Assembly (NCBI GenBank): GCA_016124935.1
Contig: WGMS01000036.1
Location: forward strand, 1 to 59,608
Direction: 5' to 3'
DNA length: 59,608 nt
Source: a bacterium
GTDB lineage: Bacteria; Cyanobacteriota; Vampirovibrionia; Obscuribacterales; Obscuribacteraceae
The notes beneath the pieces were generated by a model. That model was given only the letters and a program-made list of their open reading frames with translations. It had not been told where the DNA came from and made no database searches. The first letter of the stretch is position 1, and each line of letters begins with the position of its first letter. The position numbers and the translations under genes were made by a program. Positions 36,950 through 44,318 of this stretch are shown here, one piece after another.

Positions 36950-38896
36950 CTAATTGATGGTCCCTTCGATGTAAGGCAGAAGCGTATCCATCATGCTCAT
37001 AACTTCATCATAGGTCGCCCGGGTCGGGTAGAACTGAATCGCGATAAGCCGCCCGCCCTTGCTGCGGAAATAGACCACGAACTGTTTCACGTTGCTTTTT
37101 GTGCTTTCCCCCCGGGGATACTGCACCTCTTGAATGAGCAGGTCTTTGTAGTTCTTCGGGCTGGTGAAGGTGACGCTCAGCTCTTGCCAGGACTGGGCTT
37201 CTTTCTGGAAGTACTTGTGCATGACTCCGATGGCTGCCTGATAAGGGGTGGCTTCGGTCGGTGAGACCGCGAAGATTCTGATGTCGCACTTTGGCGGCTG
37301 TTTCTTGTCCGGTGTGGAAGCTGCTCCGGGTTCGTCTAACAGTGGTGCCGGTGGATTGGTGGCAAGCTTGCCGTCGAACTCCAGAGACCAATCAAGAGTA
37401 TTGGACGCGCTCAAAAGGGGCAGCATCTGGGGGGCGGGTATTTTTTTCAGCTCGATAGAATCGATAATTACTCTGTCTTCTTTCTGGGTGTCGGCGACGT
37501 CTACAGGTACAGTTTCGGTGGTGGCGGATTTGGTTTGATCTTTCGGCTTCTGTTCGCCGGTTTCTGTGGGATCCTTTTTGTCGATATCTTTTTGACCCGA
37601 TACTACCTGGGGATTGGAGCCGTTTATTTGATTGAAGCCGATTAAGGCTCCTGCTGCACATACCGCCAGAATTAAGCTGGCTCCGACTCCGATGACAACA
37701 GGGCTCAGTCTGCCGCTCTTTTTCATAGGCGGTGTCGAGGATGGCAGCGCCGGGTTATTCAAAGAATTGTCGCCGTGATCGCTGAAGCTGGCGAAGCGCA
37801 AGTTCGGGTCGGTGTTGTCGCCCTGGACGGGCGAATATCCAGGCGCTACCGGCACCACAGGTGCCACCGTCTTCATCGCTTCTTTGACGGCATCGCGAAA
37901 TTCGTTGATGCTCTGATAGCGCTGGGCGGGTTTTTTGGCTAATGCTTTGGTTATTACCTGCTCCAGAGCTGGTGGCACGCTTACACCCGGAGCAGTTTCA
38001 TCAAATGCCGTCACCGGCTCGCTCATGTGCATCATGATGGTTTCAAGCGGGGTCGCACCGCGGAAGGGTGGCTTGCCTAATATAGATTCGTGCAGGACAC
38101 AAGCCAGAGAGTAGATGTCGGTGCGATGGTCGATACCCTCACCTTCAGCTTGCTCGGGGCTCATATAAAGCGGACTGCCGAAGACTTCGCCTGATGCTGT
38201 GAGTTTATGAACTGTGGATTCTCCCTGCAACATCTTGGCGATGCCGAAGTCGAAGATGGTCAGGGTCTCGGTGCCGTTGGGCTCTTTTCTAAGGAGCAAG
38301 TTGGAGGGTTTGATGTCCCGGTGGACGATGCCCATCTCGTGGGTGTGGGCGAGGGCGTCGCAAGCTGCGCAGAACAGTTCTACGGCTCTGGTCAGATTCA
38401 GCTTGCCTTCTTCTTTCAGGACTTCGTCCAGGGTTCTGCCTTCCAGATAGTCCATGATTAAGAAAGGCGTCGAATGCGCATCTTTCATAAGACCAAAGTC
38501 GAATACTGTGACTATGTTCGGATGCCTGAGGGTGCTAATCGCTTTAGATTCTCTCTTGAAGCGCTCTACCAGCTGTGGTATCGCCACCAGCTCAGGACGA
38601 AGAAGTTTTACTGCGACGATGCGGTCCATGAGCTTGTGTTTGCCTTTGTAGACCATGCTCATGCCGCCGCGGCCGAGGAGAGAGAGAATTTCGTATTTCT
38701 CGGCGATGGTGGTGCCGATCAATTTATCCTGTTTTTTCAAAGCCGTTCCATCTTCAGGGCAAACGATATTACCGCGATCGTCTTCTCTTCCGCAACGAGG
38801 GCATACCTTGATGTTAGATGATCTCTGGCTTTCTGTCATGGCATCTGCCATTCTACAGGGATATTTGCCGAATGTTACTAGTGTTTGGGTTTGCAT
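36950..38896 (-). CDS. Transmembrane Ser/Thr protein kinase with N-terminal zinc-knuckle-like segment
   Basis: The 648-residue protein opens with a short Cys motif CPRC...C (residues 32, 35, 46; a fourth Cys is missing). The kinase domain follows (about 69-330). Key motifs are GRGGMSMVY, VAVKLL, catalytic VHRDIKPSN at about 171-179, DFGIAK at about 196-201, and GSPLYMSPEQAEG. A proline-rich linker then leads to a membrane helix at about 410-432. The C-terminal 215 residues start with a Lys/Asp/Thr-rich stretch and end in a folded domain with no family I can name. The ATG has GGAAG six bases upstream. All kinase residues look intact. Confidence 0.93.
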   Translation of the reverse strand: MQTQTLVTFGKYPCRMADAMTESQRSSNIKVCPRCGREDDRGNIVCPEDGTALKKQDKLIGTTIAEKYEILSLLGRGGMSMVYKGKHKLMDRIVAVKLLRPELVAIPQLVERFKRESKAISTLRHPNIVTVFDFGLMKDAHSTPFLIMDYLEGRTLDEVLKEEGKLNLTRAVELFCAACDALAHTHEMGIVHRDIKPSNLLLRKEPNGTETLTIFDFGIAKMLQGESTVHKLTASGEVFGSPLYMSPEQAEGEGIDHRTDIYSLACVLHESILGKPPFRGATPLETIMMHMSEPVTAFDETAPGVSVPPALEQVITKALAKKPAQRYQSINEFRDAVKEAMKTVAPVVPVAPGYSPVQGDNTDPNLRFASFSDHGDNSLNNPALPSSTPPMKKSGRLSPVVIGVGASLILAVCAAGALIGFNQINGSNPQVVSGQKDIDKKDPTETGEQKPKDQTKSATTETVPVDVADTQKEDRVIIDSIELKKIPAPQMLPLLSASNTLDWSLEFDGKLATNPPAPLLDEPGAASTPDKKQPPKCDIRIFAVSPTEATPYQAAIGVMHKYFQKEAQSWQELSVTFTSPKNYKDLLIQEVQYPRGESTKSNVKQFVVYFRSKGGRLIAIQFYPTRATYDEVMSMMDTLLPYIEGTIN

Positions 38897-39085
38897 TGTC
38901 GCTTCCGATATTAGTTGGCTCTAATATCTGCTACGAAGCCGGTCGGGCAAATAGGCGGAAGATTATCTGAAATCTGGATGTCAAGCGGATTTTGCCTTGA
39001 TATTAACGGGCATGAGAGTACAGAAGTCTTTTTTTGGGGGCCTCTTCCGGGGCAGATACCACTAATAACTTAAATCGGAGATTCA

Positions 39086-39793
39086 ATGAATTACGAAGTG
39101 CTTTATCCCGGCTCCAATGCTCTAATCCACGCGGAACTAGAGCCTTACGAAGAGTTGAAAGCCGAATCCGGCGCTCTGGTATCTAGAACGGCATCGGTCT
39201 CGGTGTCGGGCAGTCTTCACGGTGGTCTCTGGCGGTCGATGAAGAGGGCATTTCTTGGTGGTGAATCTCTCTTCTTTCAGACTTTGAAAGCAGACAAAGG
39301 GGCGGGTACTGTGCTGGTCGCACCCGCGGTTCCCGGTGATGTCAAAATTCTGCCTCTTACAGCCGGTCAAGATTACATGGTCAAGAACGGTTGCCTGCTT
39401 GCTTCTTTCGAGGACGTCACCCTTGATACCAGGATGCAGCGAATTTCTACGGGGCTATTTTCCGGAGCGGGTCTGTTTGTGATTCACGCGCACGGAGAAG
39501 GACATATAGCCGTGAGCGCTTTTGGGGCGCTGCTCGAAATCAGTCTGTCTGCTGATGACGAATATGTGGTCGATACCGGGCACCTCGTCACCTGGAGCGG
39601 TGACATGAGCTATCGAATCATCAAAGGTGGTACTACGTGGATATCCAGTGTTACCAGTGGAGAAGGACTGGCTTGCAAGTTCCAGGGACCGGGAAAGGTC
39701 TGGATTCAATCTAGAAATCCCGAAGCCTTCGGGGGCTGGATTCGGAAGTTCGTCCCCACCGGCGGCGGCGGTATTTTTGGTCTATTCTCCTGA
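39086..39793 (+). CDS. AIM24/TIGR00266-family protein
   Basis: The 235-residue protein is a double-stranded beta-helix of the AIM24 type. Characteristic stretches include AESGALVSRTASVSV near the start, GESLFFQTLKADKGAGTV, LPLTAGQDYMVKNGCLLAS, and the C-terminal segment GEGLACKFQGPGKVWIQSRN followed by Gly-rich ends. Family members are found in bacteria and mitochondria, and their biochemical role is poorly known. ATG follows CGGAG. The next gene, an M48 peptidase, starts 29 bases downstream on the same strand and is very probably co-transcribed. Confidence 0.9.
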   Translation: MNYEVLYPGSNALIHAELEPYEELKAESGALVSRTASVSVSGSLHGGLWRSMKRAFLGGESLFFQTLKADKGAGTVLVAPAVPGDVKILPLTAGQDYMVKNGCLLASFEDVTLDTRMQRISTGLFSGAGLFVIHAHGEGHIAVSAFGALLEISLSADDEYVVDTGHLVTWSGDMSYRIIKGGTTWISSVTSGEGLACKFQGPGKVWIQSRNPEAFGGWIRKFVPTGGGGIFGLFS

Positions 39794-39822
39794 TTAGGTT
39801 CTAGATATCGGAGTATAGAGAG

Positions 39823-40887
39823 ATGAAGGAATTCAAAGCTCGGCTCTATATAAAGGACGCGTCTGATCCGGTCGCCGCTGTAGCAACTGTCAGCGGTGGC
39901 AATATCGTGCTTGACTATGGTGAAAAACCTCTCTATCTTCCTGTTTCCGAGATTGTTATCAAAGAGGGCGGAGAGCTGGGTGATAGAGTGAGGGTCAGCC
40001 ATTCATCCACTAAGACAGTGGTGCTGTTTAGTGGGCATGATTTTCTGGATGAACTGGAGAGTCGCCATCCCGATCTGGATGTGGTGAAAGCCTCACGGGT
40101 GGTGAAGCAGAAAGTGAAGCATGCCGTTCTGATAAGAGGCAGCCATGTAGGAATCATTCTTGGAGTGATTGCATCCATTGTCCTGGTATTCTATCTGACT
40201 TTCGACCTCTGGGTCGATATGGCGGCCGACAGGGTGCCGGTTTCGGTAGAGGAGACTATCGGAGAAGTCGGGCTTCCCAAGAAGCTTCTCAAGGATGGAA
40301 AGAAATCTTTATTGGTAAAACGGGTCAATGATATAGGAGCGAAGCTGGTTGCGACTGCCGGAGACAGTCCATACAAGTTTCATTTCTATGTGGAAGAGAG
40401 CAAAGTGGTCAACGCCTATTCTCTGCCGGGCGGGAATGTAGTCGTGCTGTCTAAGTTGATTGATGAAGCCAAGAGTGATGATGAGCTTGCCGGTGTTCTT
40501 GCCCATGAAATAGGTCATGTGGTGCACAGAGACAGCCTGCGCCGCATCTTGCACACCAGTGGCCTGGGTATGTGTATTGCCATTGTTACCGGTGGCACTG
40601 TCACCAACAAACAACTGGCTGTTCTGATACCGACGATGAGAGAGTTGGAGCGCCTCAATTATTCCCGCGCCCAGGAAGCGGCCGCCGATAAGCTTGCGGT
40701 GGAGCTTACTCTCAAGGCGGGATATAAACCTGAAGCCTTAATTGAATTCTTCAAGCGACTGCAGAAGGAAGAAGATGGTATTCCGGCGACAGCGCTGCTA
40801 ATGGTCTCCGACCATCCGCTCACAGCGGACAGAATCAAGGCGATTGAAGCTGAAGCTTCTAAACAGCGGAAAAAGTTGAAAGTGTAA
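39823..40887 (+). CDS. M48-family membrane metallopeptidase
   Basis: The 354-residue protein has an N-terminal domain of about 100 residues of unknown type, then one membrane helix (about 107-126). The peptidase domain that follows carries the zinc motif HEIGH (His228, Glu229, His232). The third ligand Glu lies in SRAQEAAADKLA. This places it in the HtpX/Oma1-like group that degrades membrane or periplasmic proteins. The linker after the helix, with VNAYSLPGGNVVVLS, is typical of M48 enzymes. The ribosome binding site GGAGTATAGAGAG precedes the ATG. Pairing with AIM24 upstream suggests a shared membrane function. Confidence 0.92.
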   Translation: MKEFKARLYIKDASDPVAAVATVSGGNIVLDYGEKPLYLPVSEIVIKEGGELGDRVRVSHSSTKTVVLFSGHDFLDELESRHPDLDVVKASRVVKQKVKHAVLIRGSHVGIILGVIASIVLVFYLTFDLWVDMAADRVPVSVEETIGEVGLPKKLLKDGKKSLLVKRVNDIGAKLVATAGDSPYKFHFYVEESKVVNAYSLPGGNVVVLSKLIDEAKSDDELAGVLAHEIGHVVHRDSLRRILHTSGLGMCIAIVTGGTVTNKQLAVLIPTMRELERLNYSRAQEAAADKLAVELTLKAGYKPEALIEFFKRLQKEEDGIPATALLMVSDHPLTADRIKAIEAEASKQRKKLKV

Positions 40888-40917
40888 AGCCATTAAACTA
40901 GCTGCCAGGGCTCGTTC

Positions 40918-41547
40918 TTAATAGTAGTAGTCGCCCATGGGCGAGGCTTTTATCTGTCCGGCTCTGGCTCGGTAAGATGCCGCATCGTTCGCCCCTTTGG
41001 TCTTCTCTACACATCGGGCAATCTCCTCCAGGCATTCCGCCATCTTTAGATTGACGTCCCGTTTATTGAAATTGGGGATGTTTTTGTCTGTGCGTAATTT
41101 TTTTTCATATATAGCGAGAGCGTTGCGATACTGCTCTTCTGCCTGGTAGTACTTGTCTTCTCCATAATAGAGAAATCCAAGACCCATATAGAGGGTGGTG
41201 AGATCGAAGTGTTCCTGCCCGACTCCCCGCTTCTTGTATTGAATCGCTTGCAGATATAGCTGCTCAGACCTGCCGAAGTTGCCCCTCTGGCGGAAGAAAT
41301 CGGCGCTGGAAGCTAGAACATCCGGAATGTTCGGGTTGTTCTGACCCAGAGAAAAGGCCTGTTTGACTGCGAGATTATAGTGCTTTTCGGCGTCGCCGAA
41401 ACGTCCTATCTGATGGAAAGCTTCGGCTTGTTTGATGTGGGCCTCCGCCGTGCCCTGGGCGAGAGCGTCCGGAGTCGTTAGAGGAGCCAGTGCGGCAATT
41501 AGCGTCAGGATGATGCTCAGAGATATTGCCGATGCTTTCTTTTGCAT
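40918..41547 (-). CDS. Secreted TPR protein
   Basis: The 209-residue protein has a signal peptide (about 1-31, cleavage at ALAQG) and three to four TPR-like helical pairs (about 35-160) such as AEAFHQIGRFGDAEKHYNLA and YYGEDKYYQAEEQYRNALAIYE. The tail contains Cys and ends in DYYY. TPRs mediate protein-protein contacts; no enzymatic motif is visible. The ATG follows AGAGG. A divergent TPR gene starts about 90 bases away, so the two share an intergenic promoter region. Confidence 0.8.
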   Translation of the reverse strand: MQKKASAISLSIILTLIAALAPLTTPDALAQGTAEAHIKQAEAFHQIGRFGDAEKHYNLAVKQAFSLGQNNPNIPDVLASSADFFRQRGNFGRSEQLYLQAIQYKKRGVGQEHFDLTTLYMGLGFLYYGEDKYYQAEEQYRNALAIYEKKLRTDKNIPNFNKRDVNLKMAECLEEIARCVEKTKGANDAASYRARAGQIKASPMGDYYY

Positions 41548-41638
41548 AAGAGCCTCTTAAGATGCAAGTGGACTGTTCAGGATAGTCTAATATTACATTA
41601 TGATTCCTGATTATTCTGCGCGCTGCATATAGCAGGTA

Positions 41639-42775
41639 GTGGCGAAGGATAAAATTCGAGCCATGCGTTCGGTCCTCTCCTTATCACTTATTCTTGCGCT
41701 CTCAGCAGCCGGTCTCTCCTGGCCCGGCTCGGTTCTTGCCGAGTCCGTGGATACTGAAGCGGTCCTAGATCCGACTGAGTCCACCAACAAGAATTCGCGC
41801 TCCCGGCTGTTAGAGTCTCGGAATGGCTGGATCATGAGCTCTCCGCCTTCCCATGTTTTGTGGAGCGTCTATAAGAAACATGCCGAAGAAGCGGCCGGCA
41901 AAGGGGAGCACCATAAGGCTCTGGTTCTATCCGAGGCCGCTATCGAACATGTTCGCCATCTGAACAAAGAATCGGCGCGCAAGAAAGAGACTTTAGAGAT
42001 GATCGACCGGCACAGTAAGTCAAACGAAATTGAGATTCATTGGCCTACACTGGAAAAGGTGGCTGCCACTCCCTATCGCCCGAGCCATCCGGGATACATG
42101 AAGAAAGATCCGCCCAGGGTCACAGAGAAACAGTCAAGCTATATCGACAAAATTCGTGAAGCCGATTTACTTAACGCCGAGGGAGAATCGGAGAAGGCGG
42201 AAGCCCTCTATTTAAGTGCGCTCAAGCAGCTGTCCGGGCTCAAGTCCACCGATGGAATGCTTCTGGTCAAGCTCATAGATAGAGTGACCAGGATGTATTA
42301 TCGAGACAATAAGTTTCAAGAGGCCGAAGAGATTATCCGCGAACATCTCTTTCGCCACGACTCTATGTGGGAGCGACTCGGTCCGGCTGATGAAGATCGA
42401 TTGCAGATTGCCTTTCTTCTTTCTGATCTCGGTCTTGTCTATACCGGCATGAATAGATATTTCGAAGCCGAGGCTGTGACCGAAGAAGCGCTTAATATCG
42501 TCAAGCGATTTAGAGGAGAGAAGGACGCCGACTATATCGTTATGCTCGGTGCCCTGGCCCGGCTGCACAAGTATATGGGTCTCTATGAAGAATCGAGAAA
42601 AGAGTATCGAGCTGCCATAGCTCTTGCTGATGAAAACAAGCAGATCAGCAAGTCTTCGAAGGCGGTGATTCTCGGCAATTATTTCAAGCTATTGCTGAAA
42701 ATGGGCAAATCTAGAGAAGCGTCTAAAATCGCTTCGAGGGCGAATGAGCTAAAGCCTGGAACTGTCAGCCAGTAG
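41639..42775 (+). CDS. Secreted TPR protein
   Basis: The 378-residue product is exported. A GTG at 41639 or the ATG at 41663 (MRSVLSLSLILALSAAG) both leave a signal peptide ending near VLAES; the ATG looks the more natural start, although the ribosome binding site does not settle it. The mature part is helical, with TPR-like pairs in residues about 175-370 (for example LGLVYTGMNRYFEAEAVTEEALNIV). An N-terminal helical segment of unknown type precedes them. It is divergent from another TPR gene, perhaps a pair that work together. Confidence 0.8.
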   Translation: MAKDKIRAMRSVLSLSLILALSAAGLSWPGSVLAESVDTEAVLDPTESTNKNSRSRLLESRNGWIMSSPPSHVLWSVYKKHAEEAAGKGEHHKALVLSEAAIEHVRHLNKESARKKETLEMIDRHSKSNEIEIHWPTLEKVAATPYRPSHPGYMKKDPPRVTEKQSSYIDKIREADLLNAEGESEKAEALYLSALKQLSGLKSTDGMLLVKLIDRVTRMYYRDNKFQEAEEIIREHLFRHDSMWERLGPADEDRLQIAFLLSDLGLVYTGMNRYFEAEAVTEEALNIVKRFRGEKDADYIVMLGALARLHKYMGLYEESRKEYRAAIALADENKQISKSSKAVILGNYFKLLLKMGKSREASKIASRANELKPGTVSQ

Positions 42776-42785
42776 AGTAGCCGCT

Positions 42786-43133
42786 CTACCGAAACCTAAA
42801 TCTGGTGTCGTTAATGGTGCCGACAATCCTGTTGTTGCTTGCCTTAAGCTGGATCAGCAGCTCTCCATTGCCCCAGTTTTAAGTCATAGCCACCAATAGC
42901 AATACCGGCTCTATGCGATGATTCTATCCGGGAGAGGGAGATTCTTGTCCGGTTCTTTTTATCCGCCAGAAGTCAATCAGATCAGACCCGGGATCCGAAT
43001 CCTCGACGGGTCCGAATTTTTCCGGGGTGCTCCAGACCTGTCCATCGGTTGAGTCGTCGAGTCGATTAGTATTTCCGGGGAAACCTGGAAAATCATAGGC
43101 GAACGAATTGGGAACCAGGTGGTAGTTTTTGAT
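42786..43133 (-). pseudogene. Frameshifted gene remnant abutting tRNA-Arg
   Basis: The minus strand reads as a protein from just past the tRNA 3' end. One frame gives LVPNSFAYDFPGFPGN and continues with good coding character to SDLIDFW. Sense then continues in a second frame (SRIESSHRAGIAIGGYDLKL) and returns to the first frame (GELLIQLKASNNRIVGTIN, ending RFRFR and TAG at 42786-42788). Reading only the first frame meets TAG at 42924-42926 and TAA at 42879-42881. One missing base near 42963 and one extra base near 42869 would restore the frame. No start codon exists before the TAA at 43134-43136. The remnant may be true decay or assembly error. I recognise no family. Confidence 0.6.
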
Positions 43134-43139
43134 TTAAAA

Positions 43140-43216
43140 TGGCACGCCAGGTTGGATTCGAACCAACGACCGACCGCTTAGAAGGCGGTTGCTCTGTCCA
43201 GCTGAGCTACTGGCGC
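43140..43216 (-). tRNA. tRNA-Arg (UCU anticodon)
   Basis: On the minus strand the acceptor stem is GCGCCAG with CTGGCGT (a G-T pair at the first position). The D arm holds AGCTCAGCTGGACAGAGC, the anticodon loop is CTTCTAA (anticodon TCT), and the T-loop is GGTTCGAATCC. The terminal CCA is encoded, unlike in the tRNA-Leu of this window. The truncated gene remnant begins immediately downstream. Confidence 0.95.
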
Positions 43217-43313
43217 TCTCTTCTATCTCGCCAATTATAGCCTATTGAATTTAATCTTCGAACCAAGTGTGAATCTTGTTGAATTTTGTTCTTGGCAGCC
43301 GGGCCGATCTAAA

Positions 43314-44180
43314 TTATCTTCGGAGCTTAGAGGGGGCATAAATCCAGCCTTCCAGCAAAATATTGAGATTATTGGCATCGAAGGGGTCGGGAAAAAGATC
43401 CTTTTGTTGGGCAAAAATCGCCGCGCCGTAGCAAGCGGCCAGGGCGTCGAGGGCGTGGTCCGAGGCGATGAACTGACCTTTGGTGGCGTTGTCCATAGAA
43501 AGACGAGGGCAGGTTTCGTAACGGTGGTCGCCCCTCTCTCTTAGATTTATCAAGCCATCGACAATCTCTTTTCTGAGGGCGAGGGATTTTTCATGATTTT
43601 TCTTGTCTCTCGACTTGTATCCCCGGTCCGGCAATGCCAGGAGCCAGAGAATTTCTCTGGGGTAGACTTCTAAGGTGGCGCAGGTGCCTGGTTTCGGGTC
43701 ATTGAAAGGGGCGATCCAGTAGCGATTTGGGTCCAGGGAGCTGAGCATCCTCATACCCTGGTAGGTCATCTGCACCATGCTGGGGTTGACCCGATGCAGC
43801 GGGCTCTGGGCTGGTCTGCCGCAATTTTTGTCGGTGAATCGCTTGGGCTCGATGTCATACTCTTCGACCATGGCCTCGAACTCGTCATAGCTCATGAAAA
43901 CAAGCTGCATAGCTACTTCTTGCCATTCTTGAAACTCTTCTTTGCCCAGCTTACGCTCTAAAAAGCGCAGGAATTCCACCGGCAGCGAGAAGGGAAAGTC
44001 GAGAGCGACCACGGCCAGGTCTTTGATAGCATCGAGTTCTTTTTTGAGACCCTGGCTGCCGGTTCTTTTCACACTTTTAACCTGCATGCCAAGAGAACTC
44101 AGCTCGGAGACCACAAGCCAGGTCTCGTTGGGCTCGGTCTTGGCTCCGCTGAAATCTACTCCTGCTACCAGTATGGACAT
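43314..44180 (-). CDS. DUF429-like predicted nuclease-fold protein
   Basis: The 288-residue cytoplasmic protein begins with VAGVDFSGAKTEPN, a strand with an acidic residue typical of the RNase H-like fold. It has VVALDFPFSLP in the middle and EVYPREILWLLALP plus a final SDHALDALAACYGAAIF helix, a set of features seen in DUF429 proteins. The acidic residues (Asp9, Asp60, and an Asp pair near the C-terminus) could coordinate metal. Biochemical function is not established for this family. It is isolated between tRNA-Arg and a divergent gene. Confidence 0.7.
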   Translation of the reverse strand: MSILVAGVDFSGAKTEPNETWLVVSELSSLGMQVKSVKRTGSQGLKKELDAIKDLAVVALDFPFSLPVEFLRFLERKLGKEEFQEWQEVAMQLVFMSYDEFEAMVEEYDIEPKRFTDKNCGRPAQSPLHRVNPSMVQMTYQGMRMLSSLDPNRYWIAPFNDPKPGTCATLEVYPREILWLLALPDRGYKSRDKKNHEKSLALRKEIVDGLINLRERGDHRYETCPRLSMDNATKGQFIASDHALDALAACYGAAIFAQQKDLFPDPFDANNLNILLEGWIYAPSKLRR

Positions 44181-44318
44181 CTCGGGCTTCCTGCTCTCTT
44201 GATTACCGGGGGGTTTAAGAAGAAAGTCTACATGCTGGCTTCAAGAATTTCAGGTTCTTATATACTGTATAACTAATTATCCGGTTTTCGAGAGAGAACT
44301 TTTCCAGGCAGTGCCTTA

